From: Candidatus Faeciplasma pullistercoris
GTDB lineage: Bacteria > Bacillota > Clostridia > Oscillospirales > Ruminococcaceae
Assembly: GCA_018715525.1 (NCBI GenBank)
Contig: DVLL01000021.1
Location: 1-64,000, forward strand
Direction of reading: 5' to 3'
Length of the DNA stretch: 64,000 nucleotides
Below the pieces are notes generated by a model. The model was not told the origin of the DNA. It was given only the letters and a program-made list of their open reading frames with translations, and made no database searches. The first letter of the stretch is position 1. Every line of letters begins with the position of its first letter. Made by a program: the position numbers and the translations under genes. Shown piece after piece: positions 33,959 through 41,741 of the stretch.

Positions 33959-35716
33959 ATGAGCGATATAAAAAAGCTTTGTATGGGATGTATGGAGCAG
34001 CTCGGGGAAATTGGTACCTGCCGTTTTTGCGGGTATACAGACGGCACGCCCAATCCTCCCGCTTACCTTAAGCCAAAGACTATTCTTGACTCGAGGTATG
34101 TCGTAGGCAGGCTTCTTAGCTATAACGGCGAGTCCGCGCTGTACATGGGCTTTGACAATAACGAAGGCGCCAAGGTTTATGTCAGGGAGTATATGCCTGA
34201 CGCGATATGCGAGCGCTCTCGTGAAAGCTCGGATATCATAATCAATCCCGCGTCGGTTGTCCAGTACAAGAATTACATGTCTGAATTTGTAGAGCTGAAC
34301 AAGTCGCTCACCAGATTCAGGACCATGTCCCATATAATCGCTCCAAGCGATATGTTCTATGACAACAATACCGCGTATGTCATTATGCCGTACTGCGAAA
34401 GCGTTACTCTCAAGGAGTACCTTCAGCAAAACGCCGGAGAATTGACATGGGAGCAGGTGAAAAAGATGTTTCCGCCGCTTTTGACAACCCTTGGCTGCCT
34501 ACATAACGCCGGCATTGTCCACAGGGGAATAAGTCTTGAGAATATCCTCGTGACAGACAAAAACGAGCTGAGGCTGACCGGTTTCTCAATTCCTGAGATA
34601 AGAACGGTAAACACTGACCTTGCGCCTGAGCTTTACGCGGGTTATTCCGCACCGGAGCAGTACGCGGCTTCAGAGTGGGACGGCACATGGACTGACGTGT
34701 ACTCTGTTGCGGCGGTTATGTACCGGCTTCTTACCGGCTGTATGCCGACTGAGGCGATGGCGAGAGTAGGAAACGACTCTTTGCTCGAGCCAAATAAGAT
34801 TAACCCGCACATTCCGGCGAATGTCTCAAAGGTCATAATGCAGGCTATGCTTCTTTCCTGCCAGCGAAGGATTCAGACTATTACGGATTTTGTGACCAAG
34901 CTTTTTGAAGAGCCGAGCTATATGGACACCCTGCCAAAGGGAGCGACTCAGACTATCCCGATTCAGATTACAAGGCAGGAGAGACTGAAGGCTGAGCGCA
35001 GGAGAAGAAGGAAAAAGTCCAACGCCGGTATGTTCGTTGGAGCCGCGTTTCTTGTTGTAATAGTAGTGGTAGCGTTTGTCGCATTGATAGTGATGTTCCT
35101 GCCGGACAATGAGCCGCCGGCCGACGACGGCGCGGAAAATCCTCAGGGCAGCTCGCCGATAGTTACCAATCCCGTAGGTGAAGTAACTACCGAACCTATT
35201 GTCACAACTACTCCGCCTGAGACTACTCAGCCTACGATGCAGACTCAGGGCGTAATGTTTATAATGCCTAATCTTGTCGGCGAGGAATACATCTCTGTTG
35301 AGGAAAGCACTACTTGGAAGGATAGGCTTGAGTTTGAGGCTGTATACGATTACTCGGACGATTACGACAGAGGAGTCATTTTCGACCAGGATATCCCTGC
35401 CGGAACAGAGCTTTATCCCGTGCAGCATGTGAAGCTGTTTGTCAGCCAGGGTTACGCCACTGTAACTATACCCGACTTTATGAACGAGTTCGGCATGAGG
35501 ATGACAGGCGAAGAGTATGTAACGCTTCTTGACGAGCTCAATATAAAGTATGAGTTCAGAGACCTGAATACGCCGAATATAGCTTCCGGCTATGTCATGG
35601 GAGTTTATTGTCCTGAAACCTCGTCAGGAGTTGGCGGCAGCATCAATGTCAAGGACGGAAATACTCTTTATGTAGACATATCTGTATTTTCTCCAGGAAT
35701 GGATGCAGCAGGATAA
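33959..35716 (+). CDS. membrane-anchored zinc-ribbon pseudokinase with PASTA-like domains
   Basis: 585 residues. An N-terminal zinc ribbon (CMGC..CRFCGY) leads into a Hanks-type kinase fold (about 45-330), one membrane helix (about 357-383), a Thr/Pro-rich linker and two PASTA-like domains outside the cell (about 435-580, MPNLVGE.. and TIPDFMNE..). The fold keeps SAPEQY and TDVYSVAAVMYRLLTG, but the catalytic residues are gone: the ATP-binding lysine is R76, the glycine loop reads SYNGES, HRD is H188-R-G190, and DFG is G208-F-S. It therefore probably cannot phosphorylate and may act as a sensor or scaffold that reads cell-wall fragments through its PASTA part. AAAGGAAAG upstream favours this ATG over one ten codons earlier. 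Divergent from cls and alone in its unit. Confidence 0.88.
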   Translation: MSDIKKLCMGCMEQLGEIGTCRFCGYTDGTPNPPAYLKPKTILDSRYVVGRLLSYNGESALYMGFDNNEGAKVYVREYMPDAICERSRESSDIIINPASVVQYKNYMSEFVELNKSLTRFRTMSHIIAPSDMFYDNNTAYVIMPYCESVTLKEYLQQNAGELTWEQVKKMFPPLLTTLGCLHNAGIVHRGISLENILVTDKNELRLTGFSIPEIRTVNTDLAPELYAGYSAPEQYAASEWDGTWTDVYSVAAVMYRLLTGCMPTEAMARVGNDSLLEPNKINPHIPANVSKVIMQAMLLSCQRRIQTITDFVTKLFEEPSYMDTLPKGATQTIPIQITRQERLKAERRRRRKKSNAGMFVGAAFLVVIVVVAFVALIVMFLPDNEPPADDGAENPQGSSPIVTNPVGEVTTEPIVTTTPPETTQPTMQTQGVMFIMPNLVGEEYISVEESTTWKDRLEFEAVYDYSDDYDRGVIFDQDIPAGTELYPVQHVKLFVSQGYATVTIPDFMNEFGMRMTGEEYVTLLDELNIKYEFRDLNTPNIASGYVMGVYCPETSSGVGGSINVKDGNTLYVDISVFSPGMDAAG

Positions 35717-35725
35717 ATCAAATAT

Positions 35726-35783
35726 AATCCGCAATTTTTGTAAGAAGGCTGTAGCCGTCTTGCCTTGGATTGCGGATTTTTAT
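35726..35783 (+). terminator. terminator of the pseudokinase gene
   Basis: AATCCGCAA (35726-35734) pairs with TTGCGGATT (35770-35778), enclosing an inner AAGAAGGCT/AGCCGTCTT stem, then TTTTAT. Confidence 0.75.
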
Positions 35784-35877
35784 ACATTAATTGTCTAAAT
35801 CACGGATTTTACTAATAATCAACAGTTTTTCAGCAAATATATGCTTTAATTTTGTCAGTCCCAATGCTTTTTTCTTA

Positions 35878-35906
35878 TTGACTTTAATTTAATTGGATGT
35901 TATCCT
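35878..35906 (+). promoter_or_regulatory. possible promoter of pfkA
   Basis: TTGACT, 17 bp spacer, TATCCT. The -10 is poor; a second TTGACT starts at 35906 with no good -10. The rest of the 35784-35997 interval shows nothing else. Confidence 0.35.
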
Positions 35907-35997
35907 TGACTTGGTAACCAGTTTGATAATATTCACGTCGATAAGAATGTCTGTAGGGTATGTTTGTCGGCTGATGTATTTTCGGAGGTAATTTTAA

Positions 35998-36960
35998 ATG
36001 ACTAAGACTATTGGAATTCTCACCAGCGGAGGAGACGCACCGGGAATGAACGCTGCGATCCGTTCGGTAACAAGAGCGGGAATTGCAAAGGGCTATAGAG
36101 TAATAGGCATAAGAAGAGGCTATCAGGGTCTTATCGAGGGCGATATGTTCGAGATGAACGTCAGAGATGTGTCTGATATTGTTCAGCGCGGCGGCACTAT
36201 GCTCTTCACCGCAAGAAGCAAGGAGTTTATGACTCTGGAGGGACAGCAGGCTGCAAAGAGAAGCTGCGATAACGCCGGAATAGAGAATGTTGTGTGCATC
36301 GGAGGCGACGGGACGTATCGTGGCGCTCTGGATCTCTCAAAGCAGGGAGTAAACTGCATCGGGATTCCCGGAACTATAGACAATGATATTTCCTGCACGG
36401 ATTATACCATTGGTTACGATACCGCGCTCAACACCGCTCTGGTGATGATAGACAGAATCAAGGATACCGAGATGTCCCACAGCCGCTGCTCGGTGGTAGA
36501 GGTTATGGGAAGACGCGCGGGTCACATCGCTGTAAATGTAGGGCTTGCTACCGGAGCGACAGAAGTTGTAACGGTTGAGAGACCATACAATCTTGACGAT
36601 ATCTGCGCTAAGATGCTTTCTCAGAAGGCTACCGGTAAGACTCATTTTGAGATAATAGTTGCCGAGGGCGTTGGTCATTCAAGCGAGATAGCGACGTATA
36701 TCCAGGAGCATACCGGAATCGATACCAGAGCGACAGTTTTGGGCTATGTTCAGCGCGGCGGAGCTCCTACCTGCCTTGACAGAGTGATAGCCGCGAGAAT
36801 CGGCTGCTATGCCGTTGAGCTTATCGACAGCGGCGCCAAGAACAGGATTGTGGCGGTAAAAAACAACAAGCTTGTCGATTACGATATCGTAGAGGCTCTT
36901 GCGATGACCAAGAACTACGACGAGCATCTTCACAGGCTGCTTGATTCACTTTCCCTGTGA
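35998..36960 (+). CDS. pfkA: ATP-dependent 6-phosphofructokinase
   Basis: 320 residues, the length of the classic bacterial tetrameric enzyme. LTSGGDAPGMNA starts the ATP site, IGGDGTYRGA and GIPGTIDNDI follow; the glycine in place of lysine in GIPGTIDND marks the ATP-dependent rather than pyrophosphate-dependent type. It phosphorylates fructose-6-phosphate, the committed step of glycolysis. GGAGG lies nine bases before the ATG. It is monocistronic; other glycolytic genes follow within 16 kb. Confidence 0.96.
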   Translation: MTKTIGILTSGGDAPGMNAAIRSVTRAGIAKGYRVIGIRRGYQGLIEGDMFEMNVRDVSDIVQRGGTMLFTARSKEFMTLEGQQAAKRSCDNAGIENVVCIGGDGTYRGALDLSKQGVNCIGIPGTIDNDISCTDYTIGYDTALNTALVMIDRIKDTEMSHSRCSVVEVMGRRAGHIAVNVGLATGATEVVTVERPYNLDDICAKMLSQKATGKTHFEIIVAEGVGHSSEIATYIQEHTGIDTRATVLGYVQRGGAPTCLDRVIAARIGCYAVELIDSGAKNRIVAVKNNKLVDYDIVEALAMTKNYDEHLHRLLDSLSL

Positions 36961-37000
36961 TTGTACAGCCACAGTAATAAAAATCTCTCATTTCACTTAT

Positions 37001-37117
37001 AAGAGTAGGAAACCGAGCGTTTATAGTGCCGCAAAGACGGGGAGTTGCTCTGCGGACGAAATTGCCTGCTGCGATTAAGGCGGCTTGGCATGCGGTTCGG
37101 TTTTCGCATCCCGCTTA
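37001..37117 (+). ncRNA. tetrahydrofolate riboswitch upstream of folT
   Basis: The sequence GAGTAG, GAAACCG, GCGTTTATAGTG, GGGGAG, ACGAA, and finally CGGTTTTC-GCATCC runs in the order and spacing of the THF riboswitch (compare GGAGAGTAG..GTTAAGTG..GGGATG..ACGAA..GCATCCGCTC). GAAACCG (37009-37015) pairs with CGGTTTTC (37098-37105) as the P2-like stem, and GCATCC (37106-37111) is the conserved 3' element. It sits 80 bases before a folate-specific ECF S component, the usual target. Reduced folate binding is expected to lower FolT production. Confidence 0.82.
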
Positions 37118-37197
37118 ATGTGCTGCTATTTGCTTTTCACGGTTTGACTATCTGTGCATATTAAGCTTTGGAATAATATGTATAGGAGGTCAATACT

Positions 37198-38010
37198 GTG
37201 AAAAGCTTTTTTAATCTTTTTGTTCGCTCCGCAAAGGAGCTGAGGAGCCTGAGGTGTCTGTGCGTGGTGGCGATGCTTATTGCGCTCGATCTTGTTTTGA
37301 AGCTTACCGTTTCAATAGAAGTCACAAGTCACCTGAAAATATCGTTTGCGTTTATCGCTCTCGCGTCCATAGGAATGCTGTACGGTCCTACAGTCTCCTT
37401 TGCTGCCGGAATTGTGACCGACATTCTCGGATTTATAATCGAACCCAGTGGAGCCTTTGACATCAGGTTTACGCTTATCGAGGCGCTCGGAGCGCTTTTG
37501 TACGGTCTTTTCCTGTATAACGCCGTTAACGACAAGTGGATGCTGCCAAGAATAGTGGCGGCAAAATCGACGGTGGTTGTAGTGTGCAACCTGTTTTTGA
37601 CAACAGTCACCATAGCTGCCGTTTACGGAAACGGATTTTTCGCGATTTTCCCGGCGAGGGCGTTAGCTAACCTGGCACAGCTCCCACTTGACGTATTTCT
37701 TCTGTTTATTTTCCTGCCGATTATTTTGAAGGCATATAACATCGTTTTCAAGGGCGCAAGGAAGGTGGATCAAAACAGCGTTTTCAGCGATGCAGGCATG
37801 GGGACGGCGATAATATATGTTGTTTGCCTTATGTTCATTGCGGTGTGCTCGCTCGGAATCGCCGGACAATCTCTTGACGACAAAAGTGATGAGCTTGAGG
37901 ACAGGCTTGACGAGCAATCCGAACAGCTTGAGGTAATGCAGACCGAGCTGGATAATCTTTATTCAGAGCTTGATATCACAAAACCTCAGACTGCATCAGC
38001 AGAGGAGTAA
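37198..38010 (+). CDS. folT: folate-specific ECF transporter S component with coiled-coil tail
   Basis: 270 residues, GTG start after AGGAGGT. The first ~185 residues are a FolT S component (CVVAMLIALDLVLKLTVSIEVTSHLKISFAFIALASIGMLYGPTVSF.. GFIIEPSGAFDIRFTLIEALGALLYG), matching the family that binds folate and docks on EcfA1-A2-T. Unusually, an extra membrane helix (about 203-223) and a C-terminal coiled coil (about 225-262, LDDKSDELEDRLDEQSEQLE) follow; normal FolT ends after six helices. The THF riboswitch upstream supports the substrate. A hairpin terminator lies 35 bases past the stop. Confidence 0.9.
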   Translation: MKSFFNLFVRSAKELRSLRCLCVVAMLIALDLVLKLTVSIEVTSHLKISFAFIALASIGMLYGPTVSFAAGIVTDILGFIIEPSGAFDIRFTLIEALGALLYGLFLYNAVNDKWMLPRIVAAKSTVVVVCNLFLTTVTIAAVYGNGFFAIFPARALANLAQLPLDVFLLFIFLPIILKAYNIVFKGARKVDQNSVFSDAGMGTAIIYVVCLMFIAVCSLGIAGQSLDDKSDELEDRLDEQSEQLEVMQTELDNLYSELDITKPQTASAEE

Positions 38011-38044
38011 ACCGCCTTTTCAAGCAAATATGGCTCTTTTTTGG

Positions 38045-38077
38045 CCCATGTCGAAGAATATTTCGGCGTGGGTTTTT
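38045..38077 (+). terminator. terminator of folT
   Basis: CCCATGTCGAA (38045-38055) pairs with TTCGGCGTGGG (38062-38072), including two G-U pairs, followed by TTTTT. Confidence 0.78.
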
Positions 38078-38108
38078 CGTTTATCGCGACAATATTTACA
38101 AATTCTCT

Positions 38109-38136
38109 TGATATTGGTCTTTTATTGTGATAAACT
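38109..38136 (+). promoter_or_regulatory. promoter of the SpoIIM-like gene
   Basis: TTGATA, 16 bp spacer, TAAACT. RNA start near 38143, about 80 bases before the GTG. Confidence 0.45.
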
Positions 38137-38224
38137 ACTGTTACGTTCTTTTTTTGCGCCGCAGAGTAGAGGTTTGTTATATATGCGATGCCAAAAGCAT
38201 ATTATCGGACAAGGGGTGGTGCAT

Positions 38225-38785
38225 GTGAAAGATAGCAATGAGATTAAGCCTGCAAGAGTTGACGTGTTGCTGGTTGCATCCATGATTGCAGGAGTGGCGC
38301 TTGGGGCTGTGTTTTATACAGGACATTCAAACGGAGCTTCAGGGGCTTTGCTTGCCGCTGAAATTGCGGAAAATGGTTGGCTAAGAGTATATTTGCAGTC
38401 TTTTGCCGGCTCTGCGCTGTTTGTAGTTGCTGCGTTTTTGATGGGTTTTGGCGCGGTATCTCAGCCATTTGAGCTTATGCTTGTGGCTTTCAGAGGACTC
38501 GGGATGGGCGCGGCGATTAGAGGAATATATTCCGGCGAGGACATTTTTATAAATCTCGCTTTGTATTTGCCGTTTGCGGTGTTATCAGCAGGAGTTCTTA
38601 TACTTCAGTCATGTGAGTCGGTCTCGATGTCTTCAAGATATCTTGCTTTGTCGGTGACCACGGAGAACCGTCTCGGGATAGCCAATGAGTTTAAGGATTA
38701 TATATTTAAGTTTCTGATATATTTGACTGCCTGCGCGGCTATAAGCGCACTTTATTGCCTTGCTGTGAGAGCAGTATGGCTTTGA
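38225..38785 (+). CDS. SpoIIM/DUF95-like membrane protein
   Basis: 186 residues from a GTG with AAGGGGTGG six bases upstream; longer in-frame extensions run back over the folT terminator and are rejected. About five membrane helices, with the QSFAGSALFVVAAFLMGFGAVSQPFELMLVAFRGLGMGAAIRGIY core characteristic of SpoIIM-type proteins. SpoIIM forms part of the peptidoglycan-hydrolysing complex that drives engulfment during sporulation, but related proteins occur in non-sporulating bacteria, so its role here is open. The gene is followed after 28 bases by a YesL-like gene. Confidence 0.65.
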   Translation: MKDSNEIKPARVDVLLVASMIAGVALGAVFYTGHSNGASGALLAAEIAENGWLRVYLQSFAGSALFVVAAFLMGFGAVSQPFELMLVAFRGLGMGAAIRGIYSGEDIFINLALYLPFAVLSAGVLILQSCESVSMSSRYLALSVTTENRLGIANEFKDYIFKFLIYLTACAAISALYCLAVRAVWL

Positions 38786-38813
38786 AGTATCAAGGAAAGG
38801 AAGTTAAAATTTT

Positions 38814-39728
38814 ATGGGCTGGTTTTCAAATTACGAAAAGGTTGGGCCGGGAGTTTCAAAGAATCCCGAGGATAAGCTTCCGGTATTCAAATTTTTCGGT
38901 ATATATTTCTCTCATTTTTCAAAGCTGATACTCCTCAATTTTATCTATATCGTCGCGCTTCTTCCTTTTGCGCTTGTTATGCTGCTTGAATATTATTTTG
39001 GAGATAATGTCGGAGCATATTACATTGTATTCTATATAGCGTTCATACTTTTCGGGGCTATCCTCGGTCCAGCCACCTGCGGCTTTATGAAGATTTGCAG
39101 AAATATTTCCACCGAGCGTCCGATATTTTTGCTGCACGACTTCATCAAGGCTTTTAAGAGCAATTTTGCTCAGGGCGCGGTGATTGGAATAATAGACATG
39201 ATTTTTATTGTTCTTATGACATTTGCGTTTCCGCTGTATTACAGCATGAGTCTTGAAAACTCGATGCTTTTGATACCTTTTCTTATATGTCTTGTCTGCT
39301 CTGTCATCTTTTTAATGATGCATTTCTACATCTACCTGCTGATAGTGTCCACTAACCTTAGCATCTGGAAGATACTCAAGAACTCGTTTTTCCTTACGGC
39401 GATAGAAATTAAGGTAAGCATTATAAATCTTGTGGTGACGTTCGCGCTTTGTATGTTTGTCGTAATATTTTTCCCGCTGTCTGCGTTCATGCTCGTTATA
39501 GTTCCATCGTTTTTGGGTCTGCTTTATGCGTTTAACTGTTTCCCGGTAATAAGAAAATATGTAATACAGCCGTGGTACGACCAAAGAGGGGAAGCTAATC
39601 CTGAGTTTGAATATCTTGAGAGCAAGGGCGAGTCGGTATTCGTGGATACGCCTGAGACTGAGGTGCCCCCGCCGGCTCCGGAGAAGAAAAAGTCGGGCGG
39701 AAAATCCAAGAACAGAAGAATAAGGTAA
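38814..39728 (+). CDS. YesL/DUF624 family membrane protein
   Basis: 304 residues. About five to six membrane helices; NPEDKLPVFKFFGIYFSHFSKLILLNFIYIVALLP and GPATCGFMKICRNISTERP are typical of DUF624, a family often encoded near carbohydrate uptake genes in Firmicutes with unknown function. The C-terminal 45 residues are hydrophilic, proline- and lysine-rich (VPPPAPEKKKSGGKSKN), an addition to the usual 200-residue form. AAGGAAAGG lies before the ATG. Confidence 0.8.
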   Translation: MGWFSNYEKVGPGVSKNPEDKLPVFKFFGIYFSHFSKLILLNFIYIVALLPFALVMLLEYYFGDNVGAYYIVFYIAFILFGAILGPATCGFMKICRNISTERPIFLLHDFIKAFKSNFAQGAVIGIIDMIFIVLMTFAFPLYYSMSLENSMLLIPFLICLVCSVIFLMMHFYIYLLIVSTNLSIWKILKNSFFLTAIEIKVSIINLVVTFALCMFVVIFFPLSAFMLVIVPSFLGLLYAFNCFPVIRKYVIQPWYDQRGEANPEFEYLESKGESVFVDTPETEVPPPAPEKKKSGGKSKNRRIR

Positions 39729-39736
39729 AAAGTTAT

Positions 39737-39768
39737 GCCCGACGGGTTAATCCGTCGGGCAGCTTTTT
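39737..39768 (+). terminator. terminator of the YesL-like gene
   Basis: GCCCGACGG (39737-39745) pairs perfectly with CCGTCGGGC (39752-39760), then AGCTTTTT. Confidence 0.88.
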
Positions 39769-39816
39769 GCGCCGTTTTGATATTTGGAGACGGTGCTTTC
39801 AGGCGGCAATAAAGCG

Positions 39817-39996
39817 TCAGACAAACATTGAGCCAAGACCCTCGAGCATAGAGCTTACGGATCTGACAGCTCTTATCATATCTGTCTTCAGGTGACGCTT
39901 GTCCGCCCTGCTGGCGTTAGTGACCGCATAGACAGCAGCTCCTGCCAGCACGCCTATGGTTATGCCTTTGCAAAGTGAAGGAATGTTCATTGTCAT
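39817..39996 (-). CDS. small single-pass membrane protein, 59 residues
   Basis: A minus-strand ATG with AAAGGAG nine bases upstream opens 59 codons ending in TGA. Residues 10-25 (KGITIGVLAGAAVYAV) form one membrane helix with a GxxxGA packing pattern, followed by a basic amphipathic region (SRADKRHLKTDMIRAVRSVSSMLEGLG). The layout resembles YtxH-type general stress proteins, though it is much shorter; I do not claim membership. The strong ribosome binding site and the convergent terminator at 39737-39768 argue that it is real. It fills most of the otherwise empty 39769-40106 interval. Confidence 0.65.
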   Translation of the reverse strand: MTMNIPSLCKGITIGVLAGAAVYAVTNASRADKRHLKTDMIRAVRSVSSMLEGLGSMFV

Positions 39997-40106
39997 AATA
40001 ATTTCTCCTTTGTTTTTTATTTTGCCCTACTATTGTGCTCCTTTTTTAATAAAATAATCTCATGTTTGGAAATTAATCATAATTTCAGAAGAAAAGCCTT
40101 TAGGAA

Positions 40107-40135
40107 TTGTTTTTCTTTGAAGAAAGTAGTATAAT
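40107..40135 (+). promoter_or_regulatory. promoter of the pyridoxal kinase gene
   Basis: TTGTTT, 17 bp spacer, TATAAT, about 38 bases before the ATG. Confidence 0.65.
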
Positions 40136-40179
40136 AGCCCACGTACATAGGATTGTATTTTTAGTCAGGGTGATTTAAT

Positions 40180-41040
40180 ATGAACGAATACAAACGCGTC
40201 GCGGCTATTCATGATATTTCGGGAGTAGGAAGATGCTCCCTTTCGGTAATAATACCGACAATGTCTGTCATGGGAATACAGGTATGTGCTGTTCCGACGG
40301 CGGTTTTGTCTGCCCACACTAACGGCTTTGGAGACGTCGTCATGAAGGATATGACGGAGTATATCCCGGAGGCGCTGTCTCACTATAAGACCGCCGGAGT
40401 AGGGTTTGACTGCATATATTCCGGCTTTCTTGCCTCGGCTAGGCAGGTTTCGTTATGTCTTGATTTCTTCTCGGCGTATCCCGACGCTCTTAAAATCGTA
40501 GACCCCGTTATGGGCGATAACGGAAAGAGATATAAAACCTATACTGCCGAGATGTGTGAATGTATGGCAGAGCTGGTAGCTGCCGCGGACGTAATAACTC
40601 CTAACCTGACCGAAGCGTCAATACTCTTAGGAGAAGAGTATCCTGTATCCCAGCTTTCGCTCAGCGAGGTAAAAAGCATGCTCGTCAAGCTGTCGGGAAA
40701 AGGTCCGGAAACCGTGGTCATAACGAGTGTACCTATGGCTGACGGTAAAAATTCAAACGTGGGCTACGACAAAAAGAACAACGCCTTCTGGCGTGTTACA
40801 TATGAAAAGGTTCCAAAGCATTACCCGGGCACGGGTGACCTGTTTGCAAGCGTCCTGACAGGCGGGCTTTTGCTTGGCGACAGTCTGCCTATAGCCATAA
40901 GTCGGGCAACGTCATTTTGTGAGTACGCCATAAAGACTACGTTCGGCTACGGAACAAATGCCCGTGAGGGTGTAATGCTTGAGAAATGCCTTCCTCTTCT
41001 TACTACTCCTCAAAGCTTTATGGATTATACCTCATTGTGA
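40180..41040 (+). CDS. pyridoxal/pyridoxamine kinase (ribokinase superfamily)
   Basis: 286 residues. AAIHDISGVGRCSLSVIIPTMSVMGIQVCAVPTAVLSAHT is the substrate-binding start of the PdxK/PdxY family; VDPVMGDNGKRY and VITPNLTEASIL are conserved, and the catalytic region reads YPGTGDLFASVLTG with the base aspartate in GTGD. It phosphorylates pyridoxal, pyridoxamine or pyridoxine to feed pyridoxal phosphate. The PdxK and PdxY branches cannot be told apart here. It is followed by trmL after 16 bases. Confidence 0.9.
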   Translation: MNEYKRVAAIHDISGVGRCSLSVIIPTMSVMGIQVCAVPTAVLSAHTNGFGDVVMKDMTEYIPEALSHYKTAGVGFDCIYSGFLASARQVSLCLDFFSAYPDALKIVDPVMGDNGKRYKTYTAEMCECMAELVAAADVITPNLTEASILLGEEYPVSQLSLSEVKSMLVKLSGKGPETVVITSVPMADGKNSNVGYDKKNNAFWRVTYEKVPKHYPGTGDLFASVLTGGLLLGDSLPIAISRATSFCEYAIKTTFGYGTNAREGVMLEKCLPLLTTPQSFMDYTSL

Positions 41041-41056
41041 TAAGGAGCTGTCATAG

Positions 41057-41557
41057 TTGAATTTAAATATTGTTTTGGTAGAGCCGCAGATACCGCAAAA
41101 TACAGGGAATATTTCAAGAACCTGCGCGGTAACTGGAGCTAAGCTCCACCTTGTAAAGCCGCTTGGGTTTGTCGTCACGGACAAGCATTTAAAGCGCGCC
41201 GGGCTTGACTATTGGGATAAGCTGGATATAACCTATTACGATGGATTGGACGACTTTTTTGAGAGAACCAAAGGCGGAAAGTATTACTACTTTACAACAA
41301 AGGGCAGGCACGTCTACAGCGACATAAGCTATGAGGACAACTGCTTTATCGTCTTCGGGCGGGAGGACAGGGGATTGCCCGAGGAGCTTTTGCATGATAA
41401 TCCTGACTCCTGCGTCAGAATTCCGATGAGACCAGAGCTTAGAAGCTTAAATCTGTCAAACTCGGTGGCAATAGCCGCGTATGAGGTGCTCAGGCAGTGG
41501 GATTTTCCTGATCTTACCCGGGAGGGAAAGCTCACAAGATTTGTCTGGGAGGACTGA
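41057..41557 (+). CDS. trmL: tRNA (cytidine(34)-2'-O)-methyltransferase TrmL
   Basis: 166 residues, TTG start with AAGGAG upstream. A minimal SPOUT methyltransferase: IVLVEPQIPQNTGNISRTCAVTGAKLHLVKPLGF, FGREDRGLPEELL and RIPM..LRSLNLSNSVAIAAYEVLRQ form the trefoil-knot SAM site. TrmL methylates the wobble nucleotide of tRNA-Leu isoacceptors. It is co-transcribed with the pyridoxal kinase gene; the family needs no PLP, so the pairing may only be an operon accident. Confidence 0.93.
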   Translation: MNLNIVLVEPQIPQNTGNISRTCAVTGAKLHLVKPLGFVVTDKHLKRAGLDYWDKLDITYYDGLDDFFERTKGGKYYYFTTKGRHVYSDISYEDNCFIVFGREDRGLPEELLHDNPDSCVRIPMRPELRSLNLSNSVAIAAYEVLRQWDFPDLTREGKLTRFVWED

Positions 41558-41592
41558 AAAGCGGAACATAGAGCCGCTTTAGAGATGTTTTT
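41558..41592 (+). terminator. weak terminator after trmL
   Basis: AAAGCGG (41558-41564) pairs with CCGCTTT (41574-41580); the T run comes seven bases later. Confidence 0.45.
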
Positions 41593-41625
41593 TACATATT
41601 AGTGCAAAAAAATTTCGGATAGCTA

Positions 41626-41654
41626 TTGCTATTTAATAAGTTATTTAATATAAT
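41626..41654 (+). promoter_or_regulatory. promoter of pgk-tpiA-gpmI
   Basis: TTGCTA, 17 bp spacer, TATAAT; leader of about 80 bases before the pgk ATG. Confidence 0.68.
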
Positions 41655-41741
41655 AATGATGGATGTAAATGTGCAGGTGTGCGCATTTGGCAGCCAGGCG
41701 AAAACTTATTCAAGTCCAAATTAAATAAAGGAGATATATTT

